Source of the DNA: Bacillus tuaregi
GTDB lineage: Bacteria > Bacillota > Bacilli > Bacillales > Cytobacillaceae
Direction of reading: 5' to 3'
Assembly (NCBI RefSeq): GCF_900104575.1
Contig: NZ_LT629731.1
Location: forward strand, 1,004,189-1,068,188
DNA: 64,000 nt
Positions within the stretch are counted from its first letter, which is position 1. Each line of letters begins with the position of its first letter. The translations under genes and the position numbers were made by a program. The notes beneath the pieces were generated by a model that saw nothing but the letters and a program-made list of their open reading frames with translations, did no database searches and had not been told where the DNA came from. Positions 53,220-63,143 of the stretch are shown piece by piece.

Positions 53220-54254
53220 ATGAAGGTTTCGGTTATAGGAACAACAGGATATGGAGGTATAGAGCTCCTGCGAATTTTACATTCACATCCCGTTTTTCAG
53301 ATACAATCCATCCACTCGACAAAGGGAGAACTACCAATTTGGAAGGAGTATCCACATCTTTTCGATATTAATAATCAAGTTCTTGAAGTAATAAATCCGG
53401 AGGAAATAGCTGAAAAATCAGAGCTTGTCTTTTTAGCGACGCCTTCAGGTGTGTCAGGGCAGCTTGCCTCACAATTTGCCGAGTACAATGTTAAATTAGT
53501 TGATTTATCCGGGGATTTACGATTAAAGAACACGGAAGATTATATACAATGGTATAAGCATGAACCAGCTCCACAGGCAATAATTGATAGGGCTGTATAC
53601 GGTTTAACAGAATGGAACCGGGAACAGGTGGCTGCTGCAGATTGGATTTCGAATCCTGGCTGCTATTCAACCGCTTCATTGCTTGGTTTAGGACCAATTG
53701 TGAAGGAAAAGCTGATTGATCCAGCATCCATTATTATTGATGCGAAGTCAGGAACGTCGGGTGCAGGAAGAAAGCCGACAAGAAGTAACATGCACGCTGA
53801 AATGAGTGAAAATTTTAAAATTTACAAAGTGAATGAACATCAACATATTCCAGAAATTGAGCAGCAGCTTTTAGATTGGAATCAAGAAATCAAGCCAATT
53901 ACCTTTTCAACCCATTTGCTTCCTATTTCAAGGGGAATAATGGCAACGGCTTATGTACAGGTACAAAAAGACATGACATTATCTGACATTTATAAAATTT
54001 ATCAAGAGTATTATCAGGATAATGCATTTGTCCGGATTCGACCAGAGGGACATTATCCATCTGTTAAAGAGGTTTGCGGCTCTAATTACTGTGATATTGG
54101 CTTGCATCTCGATAATAGAACAGGCAGATTAACGATTATATCTGTCATTGATAATTTAATGAAGGGTGCTGCTGGTCAGGCGGTTCAAAATGCAAATATC
54201 ATGACGGGTCTTGATGAAACAACTGGTCTAAACTTTATTCCGATGTACCCATAA
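53220..54254 (+). CDS. argC: N-acetyl-gamma-glutamyl-phosphate reductase
   Basis: 344 residues. NADPH-dependent third step of arginine synthesis. N-terminal GTTGYGGIELLRIL dinucleotide fold, catalytic Cys in ISNPGCYSTAS near 147, and the C-terminal family region GAAGQAVQNANIM. ATG after GGAGGAGG. First gene of a seven-gene operon. Confidence 0.96.
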   Translation: MKVSVIGTTGYGGIELLRILHSHPVFQIQSIHSTKGELPIWKEYPHLFDINNQVLEVINPEEIAEKSELVFLATPSGVSGQLASQFAEYNVKLVDLSGDLRLKNTEDYIQWYKHEPAPQAIIDRAVYGLTEWNREQVAAADWISNPGCYSTASLLGLGPIVKEKLIDPASIIIDAKSGTSGAGRKPTRSNMHAEMSENFKIYKVNEHQHIPEIEQQLLDWNQEIKPITFSTHLLPISRGIMATAYVQVQKDMTLSDIYKIYQEYYQDNAFVRIRPEGHYPSVKEVCGSNYCDIGLHLDNRTGRLTIISVIDNLMKGAAGQAVQNANIMTGLDETTGLNFIPMYP

Positions 54255-54318
54255 TAAGCAGTTACATCGCCATTAGGGAATTGTCTAGTGTTCTAGACCC
54301 ATAAAGGAGGAGTCACTT

Positions 54319-55548
54319 GTGCAGGCAGTATCAAATATCCATATTAAGGAAGTAAAGGGTGGCAGCTTTCTATCGCCAAAAGGTTTTTTGGCGGCAGGAG
54401 TTGAAGCGGGCTTAAAAAATGAAAAAAAAGATGTTGGAATGATTTTAAGTGAGGTTCCAGCAACTTGTGCGGCAGTCTACACGACCAATCAATTTCAAGC
54501 AGCACCCATTAAAGTAAGCCAAGATAGTATTTCAAAAGAAGGGAAGATTCAGGCTGTTATCGCAAACAGTGGCTGTGCCAATGCTTGTACAGGTGAGCAA
54601 GGACTTCGGGATGCCTATGAAACAAGAAGACTAGTTGCCCAAAAGTTTAACCTAAACGAACATCTAATTGCAGTCGCTTCTACAGGTGTTATTGGTGTTA
54701 ATCTACCAATGGAGAAGCTTGCAGCTGGAATTGAACAATTAGAGCCTGGTGATGCACTGGAACAGGCTGTAGCGTTTCAAACAGCTATTCTAACGACAGA
54801 TACGATGATGAAAACAACCTGTTTTTCTGCGCAGATAAACGGAAAAACGGTTACAATGGGCGGAACAGCAAAAGGATCTGGTATGATTCATCCAAACATG
54901 GCAACAATGCTGGCATTCATTACAACGGATGCTAATATTGACCCGGAAGGACTACAAACCGGATTAAGTGAAGTAACTGAAAAGTCATTTAATCAAATTA
55001 CCGTTGATGGTGATACATCAACAAATGATACCGTATTTGTCCTAGCGAATGGTATGGCAGATCATGAAACGTTAACACCTGAGCATACTGACTGGCCTGT
55101 ATTCATAGAGTTATTAAGGGTGACATGCGAAAGTCTTGCTAAACAAATTGCACGAGACGGCGAAGGTGCGACCAAGCTTATTGAAGTAGAAGTAAAGGGT
55201 GCAAAGAATGAATTGGATGCACAAATGATTGCAAAGCAAATCGTCGGTTCGAACCTTGTTAAAACAGCTGTCTATGGTGCAGATGCTAACTGGGGCAGAA
55301 TCATTAGTGCCATCGGGCAGACAAAAACAGCTGTGAACACAGGAAATGTGGATATTGCAATTGGTCCGATTGTGATGCTTAAGGGCAGTGTACCATTGGT
55401 ATTCTCAGAGGAGGAAGCACTAGATTATTTACAAAAGGACTTCATCCAAATATTTGTTGATTTGCATAATGGTGAAGCCACAGGAAAGGCATGGGGTTGC
55501 GATTTATCCTATGACTATATCAAAATTAATGCTAGTTACCGTTCATAG
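54319..55548 (+). CDS. argJ: Bifunctional ornithine acetyltransferase / N-acetylglutamate synthase
   Basis: 409 residues from GTG after AAAGGAGG. Autocleaving enzyme: the nucleophilic Thr lies in KGSGMIHPNMATMLAF near 185, splitting it into alpha and beta chains. Recycles acetyl groups from N-acetylornithine to glutamate, so argA and argE are not needed. NSGCANACTGEQG near 75 forms the oxyanion region. Confidence 0.96.
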   Translation: MQAVSNIHIKEVKGGSFLSPKGFLAAGVEAGLKNEKKDVGMILSEVPATCAAVYTTNQFQAAPIKVSQDSISKEGKIQAVIANSGCANACTGEQGLRDAYETRRLVAQKFNLNEHLIAVASTGVIGVNLPMEKLAAGIEQLEPGDALEQAVAFQTAILTTDTMMKTTCFSAQINGKTVTMGGTAKGSGMIHPNMATMLAFITTDANIDPEGLQTGLSEVTEKSFNQITVDGDTSTNDTVFVLANGMADHETLTPEHTDWPVFIELLRVTCESLAKQIARDGEGATKLIEVEVKGAKNELDAQMIAKQIVGSNLVKTAVYGADANWGRIISAIGQTKTAVNTGNVDIAIGPIVMLKGSVPLVFSEEEALDYLQKDFIQIFVDLHNGEATGKAWGCDLSYDYIKINASYRS

Positions 55549-55560
55549 GAGAGATGGAGA

Positions 55561-56337
55561 ATGAAGAAGATTGTTATAAAATGCGGGGGCAGTATTCTCG
55601 ATGAATTAACGCCAGCATTTTTTGCCTCATTAAAGGAGCTTCAAGGCCATGGCTATCGATTGGTATTCGTTCATGGCGGCGGCCCGGATATTAATAAAAT
55701 GCTTGCCATGTATCAGGTAGAGCCTGAATTCCATAATGGCTTACGAAAAACCACTAAGGAAACGCTTGAGGTAGTAGAATTAGTTCTATCAGGTCAAACC
55801 AACCGAAAGCTTGTCCAAAAATTAACCCAAAATGGCTTTCAGACAATTGGATTAAATGGCAGTGATGGAAACCTTCTTCAGGCTGATTTTATTGATCAGC
55901 AATCGTTAGGGTTTGTTGGTGAAATTACTAAAGTAAATGATCAGCTAATTTCTATTCTAATTCAAGAAGGAATGATACCGGTTATTACGCCAATTGCGGT
56001 TCACGAAACCGGGCAGAAATTAAATATTAATGCAGATTATGCGGCGGCAGCAGTAGCAGGAGCAATCGGTGCCGAGCAATGTATTTTTGTAACAGATGTT
56101 GAAGGAATCATGGTAGAGAATCAAGTCGTCCATTCGGTAGAAAAAGAGCAGGTTGAAAAATATATAGAAGATGGAACCATCTATGGCGGGATGATTCCAA
56201 AAGTAACCTCCGCACTGTCTGCTCTGGACAAAGGTCTTTCCAGTGTCATGATTGTATCTGGCAAAGCGCCCTTTTTTAACGGGGAAGAATGGAAGGGAAC
56301 AAAAATTATTGGAAAAGAGTGGAGTTATCATGAGTAA
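55561..56337 (+). CDS. argB: Acetylglutamate kinase
   Basis: 258 residues. VIKCGGSI at the N-terminus, FVHGGGPDIN, and IYGGMIPKVTSAL for nucleotide and substrate binding. Phosphorylates N-acetylglutamate. The short type without an N-terminal helix, expected to be insensitive or weakly sensitive to arginine (inference). Overlaps argD by 8 bases. Confidence 0.96.
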   Translation: MKKIVIKCGGSILDELTPAFFASLKELQGHGYRLVFVHGGGPDINKMLAMYQVEPEFHNGLRKTTKETLEVVELVLSGQTNRKLVQKLTQNGFQTIGLNGSDGNLLQADFIDQQSLGFVGEITKVNDQLISILIQEGMIPVITPIAVHETGQKLNINADYAAAAVAGAIGAEQCIFVTDVEGIMVENQVVHSVEKEQVEKYIEDGTIYGGMIPKVTSALSALDKGLSSVMIVSGKAPFFNGEEWKGTKIIGKEWSYHE

Positions 56338-57487
56338 TCTGTTTCCAACATACAGCAGATGGGAAGTCGAGCCTGATTGGGCGGAAGGCAGTATCATGTA
56401 TGGAAAAGATGGAAAAAGATATTTAGATTATACATCCGGTATTGGCGTATGTAATCTCGGACACCGTCCAAGTGCAGTAGAGGAAGCGATTCAAAAACAA
56501 CTGAAAAAGTTTTGGCATGTTTCGAATCTCTTCCCTGTTGAAATACAGGAGACAGCTGCAGCAAAGTTAGCTCAAGCAGCAGAAATGGATTTGGTCTTCT
56601 TTTCAAACAGTGGTGCAGAAGCAAATGAAGCAGCTATTAAATTAGCTAGAAAAGCCACCGGCCGTACGAAAATTATTACCTTTAAGCAATCCTTTCATGG
56701 ACGGACATATGCTACTATGTCTGCTACCGGACAGGATAAAATAAAACATGGTTTTGGTCCAATGCTTGAATCCTTCATCTATGTACCATTCAATGATTTA
56801 AAGGCGTTACAGGATGTGATGAGTGATGAAGTGGCTGCAGTCATGCTTGAGGTTATTCAAGGAGAAGGCGGTATTTATCCTGCTTCAGAGGAATTTTTAA
56901 AGGGTGTAGAAGCACTTTGCAGCCAGTATGGCTCTCTTTTAGTCATCGATGAAATTCAAACAGGTATTGGGAGAACTGGAAAGCCATTTGCGTTTCAGCA
57001 TTTTAATTTAGAGCCTGATATTGTATCAGTAGCGAAGGGTCTTGGCAGCGGTCTGCCAATCGGCGGCATCATTGCGAAGAGCGGTTTAAAAGAGGTGTTT
57101 GGACCGGGAAGTCATGGAACTACATTTGGTGGGAACCCGTTATCCATTTCAGCTGCGATTGCCACAATGGATACGATTTTCCAAGACAGCTTCCTGGCAG
57201 AGGTGAATGAAAAAGCTGACTTTTTCAGAGCAGAGCTGGAAGAAAATCTGTTACCATTAGCAAATGTAAACGACATAAGAGGTATTGGGATGATGATTGG
57301 TATCGAAATTAATCAGAATGTTCCAGACTTACTAAAGAGTCTGCGCTCAGTTGGTTTTATTGCCTTGCCTGCGGGTGAAAATGTTATAAGACTATTACCG
57401 CCACTGACTACAACAAAAACAGAATTAGAAGAGGCCATTGCTATTCTTACAAAGGTCTTAAAGCAAAATCTAGGTGCAGCCGTCTAG
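56330..57487 (+). CDS. argD: Acetylornithine aminotransferase
   Basis: 385 residues. PLP enzyme of class III: SGAEANEAAIKLARK, KQSFHGRT, LLVIDEIQTGIGRTG with the Asp, and SVAKGLGSGLPIGG with the PLP-binding Lys near 241. ATG 56330 lies inside the argB end and gives MSNLFPTY. Converts N-acetylglutamate semialdehyde to N-acetylornithine. Confidence 0.95.
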   Translation: MSNLFPTYSRWEVEPDWAEGSIMYGKDGKRYLDYTSGIGVCNLGHRPSAVEEAIQKQLKKFWHVSNLFPVEIQETAAAKLAQAAEMDLVFFSNSGAEANEAAIKLARKATGRTKIITFKQSFHGRTYATMSATGQDKIKHGFGPMLESFIYVPFNDLKALQDVMSDEVAAVMLEVIQGEGGIYPASEEFLKGVEALCSQYGSLLVIDEIQTGIGRTGKPFAFQHFNLEPDIVSVAKGLGSGLPIGGIIAKSGLKEVFGPGSHGTTFGGNPLSISAAIATMDTIFQDSFLAEVNEKADFFRAELEENLLPLANVNDIRGIGMMIGIEINQNVPDLLKSLRSVGFIALPAGENVIRLLPPLTTTKTELEEAIAILTKVLKQNLGAAV

Positions 57488-57489
57488 GC

Positions 57490-57534
57490 TGTATAATTTT
57501 TCAGTTGACTGTATAATTATTAGTGCGTTAAAAT
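57490..57534 (+). promoter_or_regulatory. Internal promoter with tandem ARG-like boxes before carA
   Basis: TTGACT (57505-57510) and TAAAAT (57529-57534), 18-bp spacer. TGTATAATTTTTCA (57490-57503) and TGTATAATTATTAG (57510-57523) match the ARG-box core at 12 and 11 of 14 and start 20 bp apart, straddling the -35, as in the argG region. Confidence 0.6.
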
Positions 57535-57565
57535 AAATATACAAAAAAATCATGGGGTGTGCGAG

Positions 57566-58648
57566 ATGAAAGGATATTTACAGTTAAACAGCGGGGATTG
57601 CTTTCAAGGTCAATGGTTGACAAGTGCACCCGTAGATACGATAAAAGGGGAAATAGTATTCTATACCGGAATGACCGGATATCAAGAAGTACTGACAGAT
57701 CCATCCTATAAGGATCAAATTATTGTTTTTACCTATCCGTTAATAGGTAATTATGGGATAAATGAGGTTAACTTTGAAAGTAAAAAACCACATGTTGCAG
57801 GTGTTATCGTATACGAAGCGAAACAAACAGCTTATCATTATGAAGCACAATATTCGCTGATTGAATATTTGGAAAAGTGGGGCATTCCTTTGCTCGGATC
57901 CATTGACACAAGAGCAGTAGTTAAAAAGATTCGCAGTAAAGGAACAATGCCGGCAGTGCTGACTAGTTCAGAAAAGATAAGTGAACAAAGCTTTTCATTA
58001 GTAGAAGATCAAAAGGTTAGTAAAGTTACAGTTTTTAAACCAGAAAGCCATGGTAGCGGTGAACAGCACATTATCCTTATGGATTATGGTACAAAAAAAT
58101 CAATTGTAAAATCGTTAGTAAATCGCGGATGCATGGTAACCGTTGTGCCTTACAATACCTCGTTTGAGGAAGTGAAAAAATTAAAGCCGGATGGTATTCT
58201 GCTTTCAAACGGACCTGGTGATCCTAAGGCTCTGCAGACTATTTTACCTACTGTAAGGAAGCTCATTTCACATTACCCGACGTTAGGTATTTGTCTTGGA
58301 CACCAATTAGCTGCATTAGCTCTCGGTGCTAACACGAAAAAATTAGCCTTTGGTCATCGTGGGGCCAATCACCCTGTACTAGATTCTGTAACCGGAAAAG
58401 TATTTATGTCATCACAAAATCATAGCTATGTGGTGGATATACAATCAATTACAGATACAGGTCTTACCTTACGTTTTACGAATCTACACGATCAATCTGT
58501 GGAAGGCTTTGATCACGAGAAATATCCATTACAAACCGTGCAATTCCATCCGGAAGCAAATCCGGGACCTGCCGAAAGTGAATATATTTTTGATGAATTT
58601 ATTGAAACAGTAAAAGCGAACAATGGGAGAGTATTTGCATATGCCTAA
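57566..58648 (+). CDS. carA: Carbamoyl-phosphate synthase small subunit (arginine type)
   Basis: 360 residues. N-terminal CarA domain with FYTGMTGYQEVLTDPSY and a C-terminal class I glutaminase with nucleophile Cys in LGICLGHQ near 236, and the His/Glu of FHPEANPGP. Supplies ammonia to CarB. ATG 57566 after ATGGGGTG. Being in the arginine operon, it is the arginine-specific enzyme; a pyrimidine copy is expected elsewhere. Confidence 0.95.
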   Translation: MKGYLQLNSGDCFQGQWLTSAPVDTIKGEIVFYTGMTGYQEVLTDPSYKDQIIVFTYPLIGNYGINEVNFESKKPHVAGVIVYEAKQTAYHYEAQYSLIEYLEKWGIPLLGSIDTRAVVKKIRSKGTMPAVLTSSEKISEQSFSLVEDQKVSKVTVFKPESHGSGEQHIILMDYGTKKSIVKSLVNRGCMVTVVPYNTSFEEVKKLKPDGILLSNGPGDPKALQTILPTVRKLISHYPTLGICLGHQLAALALGANTKKLAFGHRGANHPVLDSVTGKVFMSSQNHSYVVDIQSITDTGLTLRFTNLHDQSVEGFDHEKYPLQTVQFHPEANPGPAESEYIFDEFIETVKANNGRVFAYA

Positions 58649-61600
58649 AGACACAACGATCCATTCCATACTTGTAATTGGCTCAGGACCAATTGTTATT
58701 GGTCAGGCGGCCGAGTTTGACTATGCGGGCACACAAGCCTGTATGGCATTAAAAGAAGACGGCTATGAGGTTATTCTAGTGAATGATAATCCGGCTACGA
58801 TTATGACAGATCACAGCTTTGCAGATCGAATATATTTTGAACCTCTGTCTGTTGATGTCGTAGAAAAAATCATTGCGAAAGAACAGCCGGATGGTCTCTT
58901 AGCAACCCTTGGCGGTCAGACAGGACTAAACTTAGCCTTTCAATTACACGAAAAGGGCGTTCTAGAAAAATACGGAGTGAAGCTGCTCGGCAGTTCAATT
59001 GAATCAATCAAAAAAGGAGAAGACCGTGAAGCATTTAGAAAGCTAATGCACGAATTAAATGAACCTGTTCCGGAAAGTACCATTGTGCATGAGTTAAAGG
59101 AAGCGGTTACCTTTGCAGAGCAAATTGGATTTCCGATCATCGTTCGCCCTGCCTATACATTAGGTGGAACTGGCGGTGGAATCGCTGATTCCATGGATGA
59201 GCTAACAAAATTGGTATCAGGCGGTTTAAAGGAAAGTGCCATCCATCAATGTTTGATTGAGAAGAGTATTGCGGGTTTCAAAGAAATTGAATATGAAGTC
59301 ATGAGAGATGCCAATAACACCTGCATTACGATTTGTAATATGGAAAATATCGATCCAGTAGGTATTCATACGGGTGATTCAATTGTCGTGGCACCGTCTC
59401 AAACCCTAACGGATCAGGAATATCAAATGCTTCGTGCAGCATCTATAAAGATTATCTCCGCCTTAGAAATTATTGGTGGCTGTAATATTCAATTTGCCCT
59501 TGATCCAAAAAGTAAAAATTATTACTTAATCGAAGTAAATCCAAGGGTCAGCCGCTCCTCTGCCTTAGCATCAAAGGCAACAGGCTACCCAATCGCCCGT
59601 ATGGCAGCAAAGCTATCTACAGGATACTTGCTAAGTGAAATTGTTAATCCTGTCACAGGAGATACCTTTGCAAGCTTTGAACCATCACTTGATTATGTTG
59701 TGGCAAAGATTCCTAAATGGCCTTTTGATAAGTTCCCTACTGTTGAGCGGAAATTAGGTACTCAAATGAAGGCAACTGGGGAAGTAATGGGAATCGATCG
59801 AAATTTAGAACGTGCTTTATTTAAAGCGATTCATTCGTTGGAAATCAGTGTCAATGATTTACAGCTTCCTGCACTAGAGCAAATTGAAGTAGTTGAGCTG
59901 CAAAAGGGATTGCTGGAGCAGACTGATCAACGCTTTTTCATTGTGCTGGAGCTGTTAAGAAGAGGAACTTCCATTAACGAGCTTCACGAAAAGACAGGAA
60001 TAGATTTATTTTTCCTTAAAGGCTTTGAAGCAATGATTAAGCTTGAGAAGGAAATATCCTGCTCATCACTTGAGTCGGTAACAAAAGAAGAGCTTCAAGT
60101 GTGGAAGGAAAGAGGCTTCAGTGATACCTTTATCGCTAGCGCGTGGGGTGTAACGGAAAAAGCAGTACGAGAAAAACGTAAGGCGTTAGGTATACTGCCT
60201 GTCTATAAAATGGTTGATACATGTGCAGCTGAGTTTGAAGCAAAGTCAAATTATTATTACTCCAGTTACTTTGGTGAAAATGAGCAAACCCCTACTGACA
60301 AGAGAAAAGTAGCCATTATTGGTAGTGGCCCCATTCGAATTGGGCAGGGAATAGAATTTGATTATTGCTCTGTTCACGGTGTACTAGCTTTAAAACAGGA
60401 AAATATTGAAACGATATTAATTAATAATAATCCAGAAACAGTAAGTACGGACTTTGCGACAGCTGACCGCCTTTATTTCGAACCGTTGATATTAGAAACT
60501 GTCTTAAACGTTATTGAAAGTGAAGGCATATCTGAAGTGATTGTACAGCTTGGCGGTCAAACAGCTCTAAATCTGGCAAAGCAATTGGAGGAGAATGGTA
60601 TAACTATTCTCGGAACTAATTCAAGTACAATCGATGCTCTTGAGGATCGTGATTTGTTCTACCAATTACTCGACAATTTAAATATCCCACATATTCAAGG
60701 TGATATCGCCTATAATCATGACCAAATCACAAGCCTAGTTGAAAATATTGGTTATCCCGTTTTAATCAGACCTTCCTATGTTATTGGCGGAAAAGGAATG
60801 GAGCGAATTAATAATGAGCAGGAGCTCGCTGCTTATATTAAGAATGGTGATATTCCTTATCCCGTGCTTGTCGACCAATTTATGCAGGCATACGAAGCGG
60901 AGCTTGATCTAGTAGCGGACGGGAAGAATATATGTGTTCCAGCGATGATGGAGCATATTGAAAAAACCGGTGTCCATTCGGGTGACAGTTTGTCGATTTT
61001 ACCGGCTCAGACATTATCAAAAAAAGTCAAAGCAAAAATGCGAGAATACGCTGGAAAAATCGTTCAAAAATTAGGCTACAAAGGTCTTATGAATATTCAA
61101 TATATCGTTAACGGTGACCAGGTCTATCTCCTTGAAGTAAACCCAAGGGCAAGCCGAACGGTTCCAATCGTAAGTAAAGTTACAGGTGTTCCACTTGTGC
61201 AGCTTGCAACTAAGGTATTACTTGGGACATATACCCTCTCGTCAAAAGAGACAAAAGAATTTTCCGATGTTCCGTATGTTTGCGTAAAGTACCCCGTTTA
61301 CTCTTATTACGCCTTAAATGGTCTGGATTCAAAGGTAAGCCCGGAAATGCGTTCAACGGGTGAAGGGATTTCGATTGCTTCTACTATAAATGAAGCATTG
61401 CGTAAAGCCTTCCATGTCTCTTTACAGAAAAAAAATGGAAATGTGATTGTTGTGAGTACATTAGAAAATTTAGAAAATATTACTAGTCTTGCTGAGCAAT
61501 CGGGTGCTACAATTGTCTTAGATGAAAAGGCTGAAATAGTGCTAAAGGATGCTAATACGATTGCGTACTATAATCCAGGCGGTCTTGATAAAGACAAACT

Positions 61601-61754
61601 GCTCCGTTCCATCGCAACAAGAAATCGAGTCATTACGTTTACTGAAAAGGAAAGTCTACAGGCTTTCTTATCAGGCTTAACTATAAAGGATTTTACTGTT
61701 CATTCTATTGAGGAATGGCACAATATGATAAAAGAGGACGTGAGTGCAGTATGA
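58641..61754 (+). CDS. carB: Carbamoyl-phosphate synthase large subunit (arginine type)
   Basis: 1037 residues. Two homologous halves, each with a GSGP(I/N)xIGQ motif ([17 protein letters not shown] and [17 protein letters not shown]) and an ATP-grasp fold ([42 protein letters not shown]), then an MGS-like C-terminal domain that is short. Makes carbamoyl phosphate from bicarbonate, ammonia and two ATP. ATG 58641 overlaps carA by 8 bases. Confidence 0.96.
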   Translation: MPKDTTIHSILVIGSGPIVIGQAAEFDYAGTQACMALKEDGYEVILVNDNPATIMTDHSFADRIYFEPLSVDVVEKIIAKEQPDGLLATLGGQTGLNLAFQLHEKGVLEKYGVKLLGSSIESIKKGEDREAFRKLMHELNEPVPESTIVHELKEAVTFAEQIGFPIIVRPAYTLGGTGGGIADSMDELTKLVSGGLKESAIHQCLIEKSIAGFKEIEYEVMRDANNTCITICNMENIDPVGIHTGDSIVVAPSQTLTDQEYQMLRAASIKIISALEIIGGCNIQFALDPKSKNYYLIEVNPRVSRSSALASKATGYPIARMAAKLSTGYLLSEIVNPVTGDTFASFEPSLDYVVAKIPKWPFDKFPTVERKLGTQMKATGEVMGIDRNLERALFKAIHSLEISVNDLQLPALEQIEVVELQKGLLEQTDQRFFIVLELLRRGTSINELHEKTGIDLFFLKGFEAMIKLEKEISCSSLESVTKEELQVWKERGFSDTFIASAWGVTEKAVREKRKALGILPVYKMVDTCAAEFEAKSNYYYSSYFGENEQTPTDKRKVAIIGSGPIRIGQGIEFDYCSVHGVLALKQENIETILINNNPETVSTDFATADRLYFEPLILETVLNVIESEGISEVIVQLGGQTALNLAKQLEENGITILGTNSSTIDALEDRDLFYQLLDNLNIPHIQGDIAYNHDQITSLVENIGYPVLIRPSYVIGGKGMERINNEQELAAYIKNGDIPYPVLVDQFMQAYEAELDLVADGKNICVPAMMEHIEKTGVHSGDSLSILPAQTLSKKVKAKMREYAGKIVQKLGYKGLMNIQYIVNGDQVYLLEVNPRASRTVPIVSKVTGVPLVQLATKVLLGTYTLSSKETKEFSDVPYVCVKYPVYSYYALNGLDSKVSPEMRSTGEGISIASTINEALRKAFHVSLQKKNGNVIVVSTLENLENITSLAEQSGATIVLDEKAEIVLKDANTIAYYNPGGLDKDKLLRSIATRNRVITFTEKESLQAFLSGLTIKDFTVHSIEEWHNMIKEDVSAV

Positions 61755-62716
61755 AATCAGATCTATCCGTTTTAGAAAAGGACTTAAATTTAAAAGGTAA
61801 AGACTTTTTAGCATTAGCTGATTTTTCTTCCGATGAAATTATTGGACTATTAGAAAAAGCAAAAAAGATGAAAGAATTACACTTAGCAGGAGAAAGCTAC
61901 ACGCCTTTAAAGGGAAAAACGCTTGGAATGATTTTTGAGAAATCATCTACAAGGACTCGTGTTTCTTTTGAAGCAGGAATGTATCAATTAGGCGGAAATG
62001 CTTTATTTTTAAGCAGCAACGATTTACAAATCGGAAGAGGCGAGCCTATTTCTGATACTGCTCAGGTATTATCACAATATTTGGATGGTATTATGATTCG
62101 TACGTTTGAGCATGAAAAAGTAGAAGAGCTAGCAAAATATGCATCAATTCCAGTAATTAATGGATTAACTGATTTATTCCATCCTTGTCAGGTCCTTGCT
62201 GATTTATTAACGATTATGGAAATTAAAGACGAGCTGAAAGGCTTGAAAATGGCCTATATTGGTGATGGAAATAATATGGCACATTCCTTAATGATTGGGG
62301 CAGCTAAAGTTGGGATGGACTTCTCCATTGCATGCCCTGAAGGTTATAAACCGGATGAAAAAGTAGTAGAATTAGCAACACAATTTGCTAAGGAATCAGG
62401 AGCAAAAATCGTTGTGACAGAGGACCCTATTGAAGCAGTGCAAGACGCGGATGTAATTTATACGGATGTATGGACTAGCATGGGTCAAGAGGCTGAAAAT
62501 GAAATCCGCTTAAAAGCCTTCGCGCCATTCTACCAAGTAAACGAAGAGCTTGTGAAGCATGCGAAGCAAGATTATATTTTCCTACATTGTTTACCTGCAC
62601 ACCGTGGTGAAGAGGTAACCGCAGGTGTCATCGATGGCAGTCAATCCGCCATTTTCCAAGAAGCTGGTAACAGACTCCACGCCCAAAAAGCTTTGCTTGT
62701 CGAGTTGCTTAAATAG
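61751..62716 (+). CDS. argF: Ornithine carbamoyltransferase
   Basis: 321 residues (B. subtilis 319). Carbamoyl-phosphate site [11 protein letters not shown] near 60, HPCQVLADL, and the ornithine loop [16 protein letters not shown] 61751 forms an ATGA overlap with carB. Last biosynthetic gene of the operon; there is no clear hairpin terminator directly after it. Confidence 0.96.
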   Translation: MKSDLSVLEKDLNLKGKDFLALADFSSDEIIGLLEKAKKMKELHLAGESYTPLKGKTLGMIFEKSSTRTRVSFEAGMYQLGGNALFLSSNDLQIGRGEPISDTAQVLSQYLDGIMIRTFEHEKVEELAKYASIPVINGLTDLFHPCQVLADLLTIMEIKDELKGLKMAYIGDGNNMAHSLMIGAAKVGMDFSIACPEGYKPDEKVVELATQFAKESGAKIVVTEDPIEAVQDADVIYTDVWTSMGQEAENEIRLKAFAPFYQVNEELVKHAKQDYIFLHCLPAHRGEEVTAGVIDGSQSAIFQEAGNRLHAQKALLVELLK

Positions 62717-62839
62717 GCTAAATATGATTTTCGTACCAGGCACTTCGCGTACCTTTATAAAGATGCCCTTATCTTTCCATCATGATTCTTTTTTAAAATA
62801 GCCATAATAAAAAGGATTCAAGGATAAGGAGGGAATGTA

Positions 62840-63019
62840 ATGGGTCAAAGCCGACAGTTTCATCCAGGACAAAAGGCACCAAATAACGGCATTTATATAG
62901 AAATTGGTGAGACAGGTAGTACGGTGAATAATCCAAAGAAATTGAGGCTTAAAGCAGGAGACGCCTTTCCTGAAAATTCGAATCATAATCGTGTCTGGAC
63001 TTACGCACGAAAACCATAA
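62840..63019 (+). CDS. yjzC: YjzC family small protein, 59 residues
   Basis: MGQSRQFHPGQKAPNNGIY, then EIGETGSTVNNPKK, RLKAGDAFPE and NRVWTYARKP, a clear match to the YjzC family. AAGGAGGG before the ATG supports the plus strand; a frame on the other strand here is spurious. In B. subtilis yjzC also follows argF. Function unknown; the fold may be a single small beta domain. Confidence 0.9.
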   Translation: MGQSRQFHPGQKAPNNGIYIEIGETGSTVNNPKKLRLKAGDAFPENSNHNRVWTYARKP

Positions 63020-63024
63020 TCAAA

Positions 63025-63053
63025 AAAGACCATCCGAATGGATGGTCTTTTTG
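63025..63053 (+). terminator. yjzC terminator
   Basis: Stem AAAGACCATCC / GGATGGTCTTT with loop GAAT and a T-run, 6 bp past the stop codon. Confidence 0.85.
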
Positions 63054-63074
63054 TGGTTAGGGATATTGACATAC

Positions 63075-63100
63075 TTTTAATTTGCCATAAAGAGGGGTAT
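63075..63100 (+). promoter_or_regulatory. Possible sigma-B promoter of clpB
   Basis: TTTTAA (63075-63080), 14-bp spacer, GGGTAT (63095-63100) resembles GTTTAA-N14-GGGTAT of sigma-B. The same region also holds TATAAT (63098-63103), but TTGACA at 63066-63071 is 26 bp away, too far for a sigma-A promoter. Confidence 0.45.
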
Positions 63101-63111
63101 AATAAAGTAAA

Positions 63112-63128
63112 GGTCAAAAAAGGTCAAA
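63112..63128 (+). promoter_or_regulatory. CtsR operator of clpB
   Basis: GGTCAAA-AAA-GGTCAAA is a perfect CtsR heptad direct repeat with 3-bp spacing, lying between the -10 and the ribosome site, as in class III heat-shock genes. Confidence 0.85.
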
Positions 63129-63143
63129 TGGAGGCAGAGAAGA

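Noticed and set aside
62730-62752. A second copy of the CAGGCAC palindrome after argF
   Set aside because: Only about 8 bases are shared with 5167-5231, and the flanks do not form a long stem.
62780-62986. Minus-strand frame over yjzC
   Set aside because: No ribosome site; the plus-strand yjzC has a strong one and a recognised product.
63066-63103. Sigma-A promoter TTGACA ... TATAAT for clpB
   Set aside because: The spacer is 26 bp, too long for sigma-A recognition.
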